Assembly (NCBI RefSeq): GCF_002000025.1
Contig: NZ_MUZV01000005.1
Coordinates: forward strand, 62,001 to 126,000
DNA from: Cognaticolwellia aestuarii
GTDB lineage: Bacteria; Pseudomonadota; Gammaproteobacteria; Enterobacterales; Alteromonadaceae
Direction of reading: 5' to 3'
DNA length: 64,000 nucleotides
Under the pieces are notes generated by a model. The model had not been told where the DNA came from. It did no database searches and saw only the letters and a list, made by a program, of their open reading frames with translations. Positions 18,836 to 28,873 of this stretch are shown here, in pieces (position 1 is the first letter of the stretch; the number at the start of each line of letters is the position of its first letter). Both the position numbers and the translations under genes were made by a program.

Positions 18836-18865
18836 AGAGCCTTAATAAACAAATATTAAGGCTCT
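18836..18865. other. Hairpin downstream of parC
   Basis: A perfect 12-bp stem (18836-18847 with 18854-18865) and a six-base loop, eight bases past the parC stop. No T-run follows on either strand, so it may be a factor-assisted terminator or an mRNA 3' stabiliser. Confidence 0.6.
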
Positions 18866-18872
18866 ATTGTGA

Positions 18873-21161
18873 TTAGTTTTCTGGTGTTTCTGATACTACC
18901 TCTAAAGGCTGTTGCTCAATAACAATATGATCAACACGTTGCAAGCCTCTTGGCAACTTATTACCACGTCGTCCACGCTCACCTTTATAATGCTCAATAT
19001 CGCTCGCCTTCAAGGTTAATTTACGCTTACCAGCATGCAAAGTTACTGCACTTTCTGGCGGTAACACTTCAAGTAAAGTTACGTACTCTTCCCGGGCTTT
19101 TGCCCTTGCCGATGGAATATTAATAATCTTGTTACCTTTACCTTTACTTAATACCGGTAAATCTTTCACAGGGAATACTAACATACGCCCCTCAGAGGTA
19201 ATTGACAGCACTAACTCATTATCTAAACTACTAATAAGTTTCGGAGTCATCACCTTCGCTGCGGCAGATAAACTTAATAACGCTTTACCATTTTTATTAC
19301 GACTGACCATGTCAGCGAAACTTGCAACAAACCCATATCCAGCATCACTACTGAGTAAATAACGCCTATCATCTTCAGCCATTAAGACTTTTTCAAAATT
19401 TTCTCCACTGGCTAAATTAAAACGTCCAGTCAGTGGCTCACCCTGGCTACGGGCGGTAGGTAAACTATGAGCATCGGTTGCATAGGCTCTCCCCGCAGAG
19501 TCAATAAACACGACAGGACGGTTACTTCGGCCTTTAGCCGAGCAGAGATACTCATCTCCAGACTTGTAACTTAACGCTTTTGCGTCAATATCGTGACCTT
19601 TCGCGCAACGAGCCCAACCTTTTTCAGAAACAACAACAGTAACCGCTTCACTTGGCATTAGGTCTTTTTCAGAGAGTGCTTTCGCTTCATTGCGCTCAAC
19701 AAGTACAGAGCGACGGTCATCACCATATTTTTCCGCCGCTTCTAATATTTCTTTTTTCATTAACGTGTTCATACGCGCTTTAGAACTCAGTGTTTTCTCA
19801 AGGTATTCTCGTTCCTTGTTAAGTTCTTCCTGCTCAGCACGAATTTTAATTTCTTCAAGCTTAGCGAGTTGACGAAGTTTAATTTCTAATATCGATTCAG
19901 CTTGACGTTCAGACAACTCAAAACGCGACATTAACTCAGCTTTAGGATTGTCGTAACCGCGAATAATTTCAATAACTTCATCAATATTGAGATAAGCAAC
20001 TAATAAACCGTCTAAAATATGCAAACGAGCTAGGACTTTATCTAGACGATACTGCAAACGACGACGAACAGTTTCACGCCTATATTCAAGCCATTCACTT
20101 AAAATGGACTTAATGTCTTTAACCGCAGGTTTATTGTCTAAACCAATCATGTTGAGATTAACACGAAAGTTTTTCTCTAAATCTGTAGTCGCAAATAAGT
20201 GTTGCATGAGCTGCTCTACATCTACACGGTTAGAGCGTGGAACAACCACTAAACGGATAGGATTTTCATGATCAGATTCATCACGTAAATCAGCTACCAT
20301 AGGTAACTTTTTAGCCTGCATTTGATTGGCGATTTGCTCTAATATTTTCCCGCCTGAAGCTTGATGAGGCAATGCCGTTATCACGACTTCACCGTGCAAC
20401 ATTTCATAAACTGCGCGCATTTTAATGCTGCCACGCCCCGTTTGATAAATTTTCTCTATATCGGCTTTCGGGGTTATGATTTCAGCGTCAGTCGGATAAT
20501 CAGGTCCCTGAATAATATTAAGTAAATCAGCTAACTCTGCTTTAGGTTGCTCAATAAGATGCACACACGCACTGGCAACTTCTCTGACATTATGCGGTGG
20601 AATATCGGTTGCCATTCCAACAGCAATACCCGTAATACCGTTAAGTAAGATATGCGGTAATCTCGCCGGTAACGTTTTGGGCTCTTTCATGGTGCCATCG
20701 AAATTAGGCGTCCAATCCACCGTACCTTGCCCTAACTCAGCTAATAAAACTTCACTAAAACGTGATAATCTTGCCTCGGTATAACGCATGGCCGCGAAAG
20801 ACTTAGGGTCATCGGGAGCTCCCCAGTTACCTTGTCCGTCAACTAATGGGTAACGATATGAAAATGGTTGCGCCATTAGCACCATAGCTTCATAGCAGGC
20901 TGAGTCACCATGTGGATGAAATTTACCTAAAACATCACCAACAGTACGAGCTGATTTTTTATATTTTGCTAATGCAGATAAACCGAGCTCTGACATCGCA
21001 TAGATAATACGACGTTGTACCGGTTTTAAACCATCACCAATATGGGGTAAGGCTCGATCCATAATGACATACATCGAGTAATTTAAATAAGCTTCTTCAG
21101 TGAACTGTTTTAACGGGCGTTGCTCAATACCGTCCAAACTAAAGTCGATTGCATCTGACAT
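18873..21161 (-). CDS. parC: DNA topoisomerase IV subunit A
   Basis: ParC with ParE forms topoisomerase IV, which decatenates daughter chromosomes. The 762 residues match the family. The catalytic tyrosine is Tyr127 in Ala-Ala-Met-Arg-Tyr-Thr-Glu-Ala-Arg (E. coli Tyr120). The quinolone-resistance region reads His-Gly-Asp-Ser-Ala-Cys-Tyr-Glu, with Ser87 and Glu91 at the positions of E. coli Ser80 and Glu84, so wild type. The C-terminal beta-pinwheel region is present. parE lies 4 kb away on the same strand, separated by two GGDEF genes and a VOC gene, so the two subunits are not in one operon. Confidence 0.97.
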   Translation of the reverse strand: MSDAIDFSLDGIEQRPLKQFTEEAYLNYSMYVIMDRALPHIGDGLKPVQRRIIYAMSELGLSALAKYKKSARTVGDVLGKFHPHGDSACYEAMVLMAQPFSYRYPLVDGQGNWGAPDDPKSFAAMRYTEARLSRFSEVLLAELGQGTVDWTPNFDGTMKEPKTLPARLPHILLNGITGIAVGMATDIPPHNVREVASACVHLIEQPKAELADLLNIIQGPDYPTDAEIITPKADIEKIYQTGRGSIKMRAVYEMLHGEVVITALPHQASGGKILEQIANQMQAKKLPMVADLRDESDHENPIRLVVVPRSNRVDVEQLMQHLFATTDLEKNFRVNLNMIGLDNKPAVKDIKSILSEWLEYRRETVRRRLQYRLDKVLARLHILDGLLVAYLNIDEVIEIIRGYDNPKAELMSRFELSERQAESILEIKLRQLAKLEEIKIRAEQEELNKEREYLEKTLSSKARMNTLMKKEILEAAEKYGDDRRSVLVERNEAKALSEKDLMPSEAVTVVVSEKGWARCAKGHDIDAKALSYKSGDEYLCSAKGRSNRPVVFIDSAGRAYATDAHSLPTARSQGEPLTGRFNLASGENFEKVLMAEDDRRYLLSSDAGYGFVASFADMVSRNKNGKALLSLSAAAKVMTPKLISSLDNELVLSITSEGRMLVFPVKDLPVLSKGKGNKIINIPSARAKAREEYVTLLEVLPPESAVTLHAGKRKLTLKASDIEHYKGERGRRGNKLPRGLQRVDHIVIEQQPLEVVSETPEN

Positions 21162-21297
21162 GAAAATATTTCCTAAAAAAGTTCGATTAATGGCGAGTTA
21201 TCAAACGTAACTTTTACTATTATTGCTATGAGGTTAGCTTAGCTGATTATGCCTGTGGAAAGAATACTTTTAGGCGATAAATATCATGAAATGCTGA

Positions 21298-22563
21298 TTA
21301 ATCTGCTTTTTCTTTTTTTTCTGTACAATAGCTACACACTTGATTACGACCGTTGGCTTTTGCTTGATACATAGCCATGTCCGCCGCGTGAAGTAAGCTA
21401 TCAAAGTTATCATTAACGACTTTAATACTTGCTAAACCGATACTGACACTAATTGGCGTATGCTTGTATTTGGCTTGATAACATTCATCTTGAATTTTTT
21501 CACGCATGCGCTCAGCAATTGCACGTGCTTGCTCAATATTAGCGTCAGGTAAAATGGCAGCAAACTCTTCACCACCAATACGCGCAAGAAAATCACGAGA
21601 ACGCATAGTTTCACCTGCTAAAGCCGCGATATGACAAATCAATTGGTCACCAATATCATGACCAAATTCATCATTTATACTTTTGAAATGATCAATATCC
21701 AGCATTAACACGCTTAGCTCTTTGTCATCTCGTAATGCTTGTTCCATATAAATATGCCCATTACCAAAAAATGAACGACGATTCGGCAATTGAGTTAAAC
21801 TATCGGTTTTTGCAAGTACGATTAATGCTTTATGGATTTTAAATTGTCGCAACAGTAATAAAAATAAGACAATCGCTGCAGCAATAAAAATAGCAATATT
21901 ACGGTTTTGTTGATTTCGCTCAGACTCAGCATGCTCAAGGGCATATTGTTTTATTTTGTTGTTTTGGCTGAGTAGCTCATTTTCTTCATCTCTTTTTTCA
22001 ATATCATATTTAGCATTTAAACGCTTAATCCGCAGGCTCTTTTGCTGCTCTAAATGCGCAAAATACTTACTTATATATTGTTCTTTACTATCAAAGGCTT
22101 TTTTTTCTTCACCTTGACTATGGTAAACATTTGCTAGGGTTAAGTAAGCACTGGCAAATAGTGGTTCATCAAGTTGCTTCTTGGCAATAAAGGCTTCAAG
22201 CTTTATCGCCTTATTCAGCCAATTGATCACTTTATATTCTTGACCTGGAATATTGGCAATATTGGCACGTATAAGATGTAAAATATACTGCTCGGCATGG
22301 TTGAGCACTAAGCCTAACTCTTGAAATGCCAATAATTTAACTTGTGCGGTGAGCCTGTCATGCTCACTTAAGTTTTTTAACGATAATATTTCGACATTAA
22401 TTGGCAAAACTTCTGTTGCATCTTGTTCGCTGGCATATAGCCGATTAGCTTTATCAAATACCTGTTGTTGGCCTGAAATTTCATCGGCGTAGGCGAGCGT
22501 ATTGATAAACATCAACATACTATAAAAAGTAATGAGTTTTAATTGCCAAAACCTAATTGTCAT
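21298..22563 (-). CDS. Membrane-anchored GGDEF diguanylate cyclase
   Basis: Predicted to make c-di-GMP from two GTP. The 421 residues start with a signal-like segment (about 8-26) and a helical, probably TPR-like, periplasmic domain (about 30-190). A coiled coil and one span (about 212-230) follow, then a cytoplasmic GGDEF domain (about 250-415). The active motif is Gly-Gly-Glu-Glu-Phe, and the inhibitory site Arg-Ser-Arg-Asp stands five residues before it, so product feedback is likely. Asp-Ile-Asp-His-Phe-Lys is the metal-binding signature. Its start overlaps the end of the neighbouring GGDEF gene by 11 bases, so the two are translationally linked and look like a duplicated pair. Confidence 0.92.
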   Translation of the reverse strand: MTIRFWQLKLITFYSMLMFINTLAYADEISGQQQVFDKANRLYASEQDATEVLPINVEILSLKNLSEHDRLTAQVKLLAFQELGLVLNHAEQYILHLIRANIANIPGQEYKVINWLNKAIKLEAFIAKKQLDEPLFASAYLTLANVYHSQGEEKKAFDSKEQYISKYFAHLEQQKSLRIKRLNAKYDIEKRDEENELLSQNNKIKQYALEHAESERNQQNRNIAIFIAAAIVLFLLLLRQFKIHKALIVLAKTDSLTQLPNRRSFFGNGHIYMEQALRDDKELSVLMLDIDHFKSINDEFGHDIGDQLICHIAALAGETMRSRDFLARIGGEEFAAILPDANIEQARAIAERMREKIQDECYQAKYKHTPISVSIGLASIKVVNDNFDSLLHAADMAMYQAKANGRNQVCSYCTEKKEKAD

Positions 22564-24469
22564 AACTCACCTTATTGCGACCAGAATGCTTGGCGTTTGA
22601 TAACTGCGCATCAGCAGCTTTTAACAAAGTAGCAAAGTCACTATAGTTTCGCTGGCTCAAGGTCGCAATGCCAATACTGATGGTTAACTGGTTAATTTCT
22701 TGTGTTTGCCATTTGGCTTGCTCAATATTTTTTCTTAAACGCTGCGCGACTTCAAGCGCATCACTTTGGCTCGTATTCGGCAATAAGACAATAAACTCTT
22801 CTCCGCCCAAACGCCCAAAAACGTCACTTGCTCTCATCACGTTTTGACCATGTATGGCAATCTCTTTAAGTATCTTGTCACCAATGCTATGACCAAAAAG
22901 ATCATTAACTTTCTTAAAAAAATCGATATCAATCATACAAACACTAAAAGCTTGTTGTTGCGCTAATGCCTGTTGAAAGTATCGTTCGCCCAACTCTAGT
23001 AACCGTCGTCGATTCGTCACCCCTGTTAAGCTATCGGTTCGCGTTGCTAGCTCTAATTTGCGCTTACCTTTAACTACTCGATATAAAAACCATGCTAAGA
23101 TCAATAAACTTACAGCTAATAAGCCAACAAGCACCTGTCGGTTATTGGTATCAAGTGTCATTTGTTGCAGCTGTAAATCTTGAATATTTTGTTTTTTTTC
23201 TAAGATATTTTTTTTACGCTGTGTAGTTTCACTTTGATATTGCAGCCTTAATTCATCAATTTCAGTCGTTTCGCGTGCAGCACTATAAGCTATCGACTTA
23301 GTAAAATACTGTGTTTGTATTTGGTATGCTTTTTGGTACTGCCCTAAAGTGTAATAAAGCTCAGCACGAAGATAGAGAATATTTAGCTCACTGGTGTCGT
23401 CAATATCACTGGCCTTACCTTCTAGCAAGACCTCTGCTTGTTCTAAATTAAGCAACGCTTCATCATAACGCTTCATTTTTTCTAAAATATAGGCTTTATC
23501 AATTAGGTACTGCAACTTCATTAAATGTTGCTCTGTTTCCTTAACGTATTCACCTGCTAATAAAATATAACGATAAGCATTTTCTGTATCGCTATCATCT
23601 TTATTTAATAGTGCCCAAGCTAAACTGCGATAAACACCAGCAATAAATTCATTACTGGTGTTTTCTTGTATTTCACTTTCCAGAATGCGATAAACGCTGA
23701 TGGCTTTTTCGTAGTTACTTTGATTGGCATGATTAATCGCAACATTGTGTAAGCTATTCAGCGCATAATTGTGCTTACCTGAATTTTTAAAGTGTTGATA
23801 CGATTGTTGAAAGTAATCATTGGCCTGCTGCTGTTCGCCTAAGTATCCGTACAAAATACCTAATTCACTGCTGATGTCACCGAGCAATGCTTCATCCGCG
23901 ATTTCATTCGCCAAAGTTAAAGCATAGTTAAGTGTGATCAATGACTGTTTATAATTTTTTCTTAGATAATATATAGCACCAATATTGATCAAACCACGCG
24001 CTGTTAATTTTTGATCGTTCATCGAACGAGCAACATCTAAACCATTTTGATAAAACTGAAAAGCACCATCAAAGTCCCCTAAGCTTTCCAATGAAAAACC
24101 TTTAATGTAAGCGAGTTCAGCAATAAATATACTCGGATTGTTCATTTGCTTAGCTAGCTTTAAGCCTCTCTCTGCTGATTCAGCACTTAGGCTATAAAGC
24201 GCTTGATCAGAATATGCTGTAGATTGGATACGATAGTAATTAACTTGATTGGTCAACGGTTGCGAGTTTAACTCATCTTTGTGGGCATTTAACAGCAATA
24301 ATGCTGCTTTAGGATCTCGATCGTTAAGCTGTTCAGCTCGCAATAAAAAAGCATTAAAGTCATTGTCTGTGAGTGACTGCAAAGCATTTGATTTACAAGA
24401 TATTAACAATAAAAAAAGGAGAATTGGGCCACTATTTTGCAAGGTTAATTTGACAAAACTTTTCAGCAA
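22553..24469 (-). CDS. TPR-containing GGDEF diguanylate cyclase
   Basis: A 638-residue predicted diguanylate cyclase. The start is taken as the TTG at 24469: no in-frame ATG lies between it and the upstream stop, and GGAG stands eight bases before it. The N-terminus is signal-like, with Leu-Leu-Ile-Ser-Cys resembling a lipobox. Residues about 35-400 are helical TPR-type repeats, best read as a periplasmic sensor. A span (about 445-465) leads to a GGDEF domain with Gly-Gly-Glu-Glu-Phe and an intact Arg-Ala-Ser-Asp inhibitory site. It shares architecture with the overlapping downstream gene. The input signal is unknown. Confidence 0.9.
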   Translation of the reverse strand: MLKSFVKLTLQNSGPILLFLLLISCKSNALQSLTDNDFNAFLLRAEQLNDRDPKAALLLLNAHKDELNSQPLTNQVNYYRIQSTAYSDQALYSLSAESAERGLKLAKQMNNPSIFIAELAYIKGFSLESLGDFDGAFQFYQNGLDVARSMNDQKLTARGLINIGAIYYLRKNYKQSLITLNYALTLANEIADEALLGDISSELGILYGYLGEQQQANDYFQQSYQHFKNSGKHNYALNSLHNVAINHANQSNYEKAISVYRILESEIQENTSNEFIAGVYRSLAWALLNKDDSDTENAYRYILLAGEYVKETEQHLMKLQYLIDKAYILEKMKRYDEALLNLEQAEVLLEGKASDIDDTSELNILYLRAELYYTLGQYQKAYQIQTQYFTKSIAYSAARETTEIDELRLQYQSETTQRKKNILEKKQNIQDLQLQQMTLDTNNRQVLVGLLAVSLLILAWFLYRVVKGKRKLELATRTDSLTGVTNRRRLLELGERYFQQALAQQQAFSVCMIDIDFFKKVNDLFGHSIGDKILKEIAIHGQNVMRASDVFGRLGGEEFIVLLPNTSQSDALEVAQRLRKNIEQAKWQTQEINQLTISIGIATLSQRNYSDFATLLKAADAQLSNAKHSGRNKVSYDN

Positions 24470-24594
24470 ACGCTCTGCTCCAACGGGCCATACTAAAAAC
24501 GATGAGTTACAGTATAAAACGAATTCAACTCAACAATAAACTGTTATTTTAATCGTTAAAAATTTAAATATAAAAGCTCAAAAAGATCACATTA

Positions 24595-25008
24595 TTAACC
24601 CTGTTTTTCAGTGACTTGCCAATAACTAGCTTCTATTTTGTTACCTTCCAGATCAATAATAAAACAACCGTAATAAGGTTCACCGTATTCAGGCCTTGTG
24701 CCTGGAGCACCATTACAACGTGCGCCTAATGCCATAGCACAATGATAAAACTCATCAACTTGCTGTTTGCTTAAGGCAACAAAACCAAAATGCGTACCAT
24801 TTCCGGCCTTAGCCGGCAACTTATCATAGGGCTGTTGCAGCCAAAACTCTGGATAGCCCTTTCCATACGCTAATGCTTGCTCATATTCACTCACCAAATC
24901 GATACCTAAGGTTGCAAGAACTGGCGTATAAAAGTTTTTCGCTTGGACTAAATTATTGCAGCCAATAGAGGCGTGACAGATACTACGTAACCTGCGGTGT
25001 TCAATCAT
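24595..25008 (-). CDS. VOC-family (glyoxalase/dioxygenase superfamily) protein
   Basis: A 137-residue single VOC fold. It has the two beta-alpha-beta-beta-beta modules: the first contains Ala-Ser-Ile-Gly-Cys-Asn-Asn-Leu-Val-Gln-Ala-Lys-Asn-Phe-Tyr, and the second ends Tyr-Tyr-Gly-Cys-Phe-Ile-Ile-Asp-Leu-Glu-Gly-Asn-Lys-Ile-Glu-Ala. His/Glu metal ligands are plausible (His12 in Cys-His-Ala-Ser and the late Glu). The substrate cannot be told; lactoylglutathione lyase activity should not be assumed. A terminator separates it from parE, so it is probably transcribed alone. Confidence 0.85.
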   Translation of the reverse strand: MIEHRRLRSICHASIGCNNLVQAKNFYTPVLATLGIDLVSEYEQALAYGKGYPEFWLQQPYDKLPAKAGNGTHFGFVALSKQQVDEFYHCAMALGARCNGAPGTRPEYGEPYYGCFIIDLEGNKIEASYWQVTEKQG

Positions 25009-25028
25009 GAATTTCCCTTAACAAATAA

Positions 25029-25060
25029 AAAAGGTATAGCGTTGTAAAACTATACCTTTT
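25029..25060 (-). terminator. Intrinsic terminator of the nudF-yqiB-cpdA-yqiA-parE operon
   Basis: An 11-bp perfect stem (25029-25039 with 25050-25060). On the minus strand it is followed by a run of T residues, about 75 bases past the parE stop. Confidence 0.8.
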
Positions 25061-25136
25061 ATTAACAATATTGACGAAAGACAAGTACTAAAAACAAAGC
25101 TACTTATTAATAAAGCCTTGTTTATTAGCGTTTGAA

Positions 25137-27026
25137 CTATAGCAATTCAACCATGTCGCCCTTAGATTGCAACCAGTCTTTACGATCACCAGCACGCTTC
25201 TTAGAAAGCAACATATCCATTAGTTCCATGGTTTCAGTGTGCTCATCAACAGTTAGTTGCACTAAGCGACGAGTATTAGGATCCATGGTAGTTTCACGCA
25301 GTTGTAACGGGTTCATTTCACCCAAGCCTTTGAAACGTTGAACATTTACTTTTCCGCGTTTTTTTTCTGCTTCAATGCGATCGATTATGCCGTCTTTTTC
25401 TGCTTCATCTAAAGCGTAAAACACTTCTTTACCAACATCAATACGATATAAAGGTGGCATAGCAACATAAACATGCCCTGCTTGCACCAAAGGTAAAAAG
25501 TGTTGAGTAAATAACGCACAAAGTAAAGTTGCTATATGCAAACCATCGGAGTCAGCATCAGCAAGAATACAAATTTTACCGTAACGTAAACCTGATAGAT
25601 CTTCCGTATCGGGATCAATTCCTAAAGCAACAGAAATATCATGGACTTCTTGCGATGCTAGAATTTGTCCGGAATCAACTTCCCAAGTATTTAAAATTTT
25701 GCCTCGTAACGGCATTATTGCTTGAATTTCACGATCGCGCGCTTGTTTTGCACTACCGCCAGCAGAGTCACCTTCGACCAAGAATAATTCTGTACGCAAA
25801 ATGTCTTGGCTACCACAATCAGTTAACTTTCCGGGTAGTGCCGGCCCTTGCGTTACCTTCTTACGAATAATTTTTTTACTCGCACGCAAACGACGCTGTG
25901 CATTAGAAATACAAAATTCCGCCAATGCTTCTGATATATCAGTGTGTTCATTTAGCCATAAACTAAAAGAGTCTTTAACAACCCCAGTAACAAAGGCTGC
26001 ACACTGGCGAGACGATAAGCGTTCTTTAGTTTGCCCTGCAAACTGTGGGTCTTCCATTTTCACCGATAAAATATAAGAGCATTTATCCCATATATCATCA
26101 GGTGTTAATTTTACTCCTCGGGGCAACAGGTTTCTAAACTCACAAAACTCTCGCATTGATTCAAGCAACCCCTGACGCAACCCATTAACATGCGTACCAC
26201 CTTGCACAGTCGGAATTAAGTTTACATAGCTTTCACCGACTGATTCACCGCCTTCGGGTAACCAAGTTACCGCCCAATCAGCTGCTTCATGTTGAGAACT
26301 AAAACTACCAACAAAAGGCTCTTCGGGTAAGCTTTGATAAGCTTTAACCGACTCTTTAAGGTAATCGACTAAACCATCTTCATAGCACCATTGATATTTA
26401 TTATCTTCATTTTTGTCATGAAACTTGATGGTCAGTCCCGGACAAAGTACAGCTTTAGCTTTCAGTAAATGTACTAATCGACGAGCCGAGAACTTCGCTG
26501 AATCAAAATACTTAGCGTCGGGCCAAAACTTTACGCGTGTACCTGTGTTACGACGGCCAACAGCGCCCGTTTCTCTTAATTCTTCAACTTTATGACCATT
26601 TTCAAAGGCCATTTCATAAACTTTACTATCGCGTCTAACGGCCACATCAACACGTGTAGATAAAGCATTGACCACTGAAATACCAACACCATGCAAGCCC
26701 CCCGAAAACTGATAGTTTTTGTTTGAAAACTTACCACCAGCATGCAGCTTACAAAAAATCAGTTCCACCCCTGAAACACCTTCTTCAGGATGAATATCAA
26801 TTGGCATACCTCGGCCATCATCAATAACTTCTAATGACTGGTCTTTATCAAGAATCACGGTAATATTTTGCGCATGCCCTGCTAATGCCTCATCAACAGA
26901 GTTATCGATAACTTCTTGACCTAAATGGTTAGGTCGCATTGTATCAGTGTACATGCCAGGACGATGGCGTACCGGGTCAAGGCCACTTAGGACCTCAATG
27001 GAGTCGGAATTATATTGTTCGCTCAT
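25137..27026 (-). CDS. parE: DNA topoisomerase IV subunit B
   Basis: The ATPase subunit of topoisomerase IV, partner of ParC. The 629 residues match E. coli ParE (630). GHKL motifs are present: Glu-Val-Ile-Asp-Asn-Ser-Val-Asp-Glu-Ala (ATP/Mg), Asp-Asp-Gly-Arg-Gly-Met-Pro, and Gly-Gly-Leu-His-Gly-Val-Gly. The TOPRIM motifs Glu-Gly-Asp-Ser-Ala-Gly-Gly and Asp-Ala-Asp-Ser-Asp-Gly-Leu-His-Ile follow. It is the last gene of a five-gene operon with yqiA 18 bases upstream, the same order as in E. coli. Confidence 0.97.
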   Translation of the reverse strand: MSEQYNSDSIEVLSGLDPVRHRPGMYTDTMRPNHLGQEVIDNSVDEALAGHAQNITVILDKDQSLEVIDDGRGMPIDIHPEEGVSGVELIFCKLHAGGKFSNKNYQFSGGLHGVGISVVNALSTRVDVAVRRDSKVYEMAFENGHKVEELRETGAVGRRNTGTRVKFWPDAKYFDSAKFSARRLVHLLKAKAVLCPGLTIKFHDKNEDNKYQWCYEDGLVDYLKESVKAYQSLPEEPFVGSFSSQHEAADWAVTWLPEGGESVGESYVNLIPTVQGGTHVNGLRQGLLESMREFCEFRNLLPRGVKLTPDDIWDKCSYILSVKMEDPQFAGQTKERLSSRQCAAFVTGVVKDSFSLWLNEHTDISEALAEFCISNAQRRLRASKKIIRKKVTQGPALPGKLTDCGSQDILRTELFLVEGDSAGGSAKQARDREIQAIMPLRGKILNTWEVDSGQILASQEVHDISVALGIDPDTEDLSGLRYGKICILADADSDGLHIATLLCALFTQHFLPLVQAGHVYVAMPPLYRIDVGKEVFYALDEAEKDGIIDRIEAEKKRGKVNVQRFKGLGEMNPLQLRETTMDPNTRRLVQLTVDEHTETMELMDMLLSKKRAGDRKDWLQSKGDMVELL

Positions 27027-27044
27027 TTAATTATTCTGATAATC

Positions 27045-27629
27045 TTAGGCTGTATATGATTGTAAATTAAAAAATAACGCAATCTTAGGCAGGATATTTT
27101 CATAGTTAACAAAACTATGATCGCCTCCTTGTTCTATTACCAATTGGCAATGGCGGTATTTTTCAACGGCTTGTTGATAATCTAACACTTCATCACCGGT
27201 TTGTACCATGACCAAGTAATTATTTTTTGAAATATTGTGCTGTTCGAGCATTTTTAACTCAGTAACATGCTCAGCTTCTATATTGTAACGCTCTTGTGTG
27301 TATGGATTGACTTGTTCACCAAGGTAATCTTGCATTAATTCAAACGGTTTTACCGCAGGATTAATCAAGGCCGCTTGTAGTTGAAACTTTTCAGCCAAAA
27401 AGGTGGCAAAAAAGCCTCCTAATGATGATCCGATAACTAGCCAATTACTATCTGGTGCTTGCTTAATTATGCCTTCGAGCTGTGCAATAGCCACATTGGG
27501 CGCACAAGCAACTTGCGGACAATGAAAATTAATTTCTGGATAATGGTTGGTAAAATATGTTCTTGTTAATTCAGCCTTCATCGACAAAGGCGAAGAATTA
27601 AAACCATGAATATACAACACATTTACCAT
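27045..27629 (-). CDS. yqiA: YqiA-type alpha/beta-hydrolase esterase
   Basis: A small alpha/beta hydrolase of 194 residues; E. coli YqiA has esterase activity on short acyl substrates. The oxyanion region Tyr-Ile-His-Gly-Phe-Asn-Ser-Ser-Pro is followed by the nucleophile elbow Gly-Ser-Ser-Leu-Gly-Gly, a late Asp (Thr-Gly-Asp-Glu-Val-Leu) and the catalytic His in Gln-Gly-Gly-Asp-His-Ser-Phe. It is cytoplasmic, with no signal peptide. It lies between cpdA and parE with short gaps, as in enterobacteria. Confidence 0.92.
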   Translation of the reverse strand: MVNVLYIHGFNSSPLSMKAELTRTYFTNHYPEINFHCPQVACAPNVAIAQLEGIIKQAPDSNWLVIGSSLGGFFATFLAEKFQLQAALINPAVKPFELMQDYLGEQVNPYTQERYNIEAEHVTELKMLEQHNISKNNYLVMVQTGDEVLDYQQAVEKYRHCQLVIEQGGDHSFVNYENILPKIALFFNLQSYTA

Positions 27630-27654
27630 AATAAATTATTACCTTTTGAAACGG

Positions 27655-28410
27655 TTAAAGAAAAAATGTTTGACTAAAAATTTGCTCGTTATCTGTCATG
27701 GTATAGAGTCTATAACCTGCCGTTTGACCGTTAGATTTCACCATGGCTGACGCAGTATCAAATTGAATTGATGTTGCCGGGCAAGTATACAAATTAAGTG
27801 CTCTATCGAATAATTTTATCGGCAATGTTAATGCTTGATGTATATGACCACAACCTAATGCTTTAATTGAGGGAACTTGCGTGAGAAATTGTTGAAACTC
27901 GGCTTTATTGATCAAGCCATGCTCATCAATAAAGTACCCAACATCAACAGCATGATGATGCATCAAGGCTAGTTGATATTTATTATTATCAATCATAGGT
28001 TTAAGACTGTTAGCATGCGCAGTATTAAAAACACCTGCAGGTGTCGCACTTTTACTTTCTAGTAATAGCACTTGCCAATGAGCACTTGTTATTACGTTAC
28101 CCTGGCAAAAAGGTGCTTGTGATAAATAACGCTTTAATAAAACATTATCATCATGATTACCCGCAAGATAATACACAGGTATAGTGATTTCGCTTACAGC
28201 AAAGGCTTGTACAAAAAGTTGATAAGATTGAGCACTATGGTCTTGTGTTAAGTCACCGGTAAAAACTATCACGTCAACTTCTGGTTGCTGTTTAATTGCC
28301 GACAACACTTTAAGCAAATTATGATAAACATTTACGCCATGATGCCTGCCGTCGCATTCAGCAAATAGATGACTGTCGCTAATTTGCGCTAAGATAAATT
28401 TCTTTGACAT
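27655..28410 (-). CDS. cpdA: 3',5'-cyclic AMP phosphodiesterase CpdA
   Basis: A cytoplasmic metallophosphoesterase that degrades cAMP and so tunes CRP signalling. The 251 residues contain the class III signature: Asp-Ser-His-Leu, Thr-Gly-Asp-Leu-Thr-Gln-Asp, Gly-Asn-His-Asp-Asp, a His-His pair and Gly-His-Ile-His. It lies four bases downstream of yqiB, so translational coupling is likely, and is followed by yqiA. The operon context matches E. coli cpdA (icc). Confidence 0.95.
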   Translation of the reverse strand: MSKKFILAQISDSHLFAECDGRHHGVNVYHNLLKVLSAIKQQPEVDVIVFTGDLTQDHSAQSYQLFVQAFAVSEITIPVYYLAGNHDDNVLLKRYLSQAPFCQGNVITSAHWQVLLLESKSATPAGVFNTAHANSLKPMIDNNKYQLALMHHHAVDVGYFIDEHGLINKAEFQQFLTQVPSIKALGCGHIHQALTLPIKLFDRALNLYTCPATSIQFDTASAMVKSNGQTAGYRLYTMTDNEQIFSQTFFL

Positions 28411-28414
28411 AAGA

Positions 28415-28873
28415 CTAATATTTTTTTGTGACAGTAAAGTGTACTTGCCCTAACTGCAAACATAACTGTAACCACTCTTTTAAAAAATAGTTAATTTGTT
28501 GCTTCTCATCTGGCAAATGCATGCTTTCGTTAGGATAGTCATAACGAGGCTTAATTTGCTGCACATCTTGATTACTGATCACTTCAGCCATTCGAGCATC
28601 ATGATACAGTCGTACCACCATTTTAGGGCGAAACAACTCAGTTAAGTTATAGCCTTTGATATTCGCTTCTTGATAAATTGTTACTAAGGTGGTGTATTTA
28701 GTGACCTCATTAACGCTAACTCGGTAGCTCAAAAAATCGGAGATAAAAAAACATCGCTGCTCACCCACTTGCTCTTTATCAGCTAAAATACGTAGCAGTA
28801 ACATATAATTAACCTCGCACAAGGCCATTAACGTTGGTAAATGGGGGCGATATTTTTTCGCAACAACAGACAT
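28415..28873 (-). CDS. yqiB: YqiB family protein (DUF1249)
   Basis: A 152-residue protein of unknown function, universally placed between nudF and cpdA in this clade. It starts Lys-Lys-Tyr-Arg-Pro-His-Leu-Pro-Thr-Leu-Met-Ala-Leu-Cys-Glu-Val-Asn-Tyr, the typical DUF1249 opening, and has an Asp-Ala-Arg-Met-Ala-Glu-Val motif and Tyr-Pro-Asn near the C-terminal third. There is no signal peptide or span. Its start directly abuts the nudF stop (28874). Confidence 0.9.
   Translation of the reverse strand: MSVVAKKYRPHLPTLMALCEVNYMLLLRILADKEQVGEQRCFFISDFLSYRVSVNEVTKYTTLVTIYQEANIKGYNLTELFRPKMVVRLYHDARMAEVISNQDVQQIKPRYDYPNESMHLPDEKQQINYFLKEWLQLCLQLGQVHFTVTKKY

Noticed and set aside
24467-24496. ATG at about 24491 just upstream of the GGDEF gene start
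   Set aside because: It is in a different frame and stops soon; the TTG with GGAG upstream fits better.
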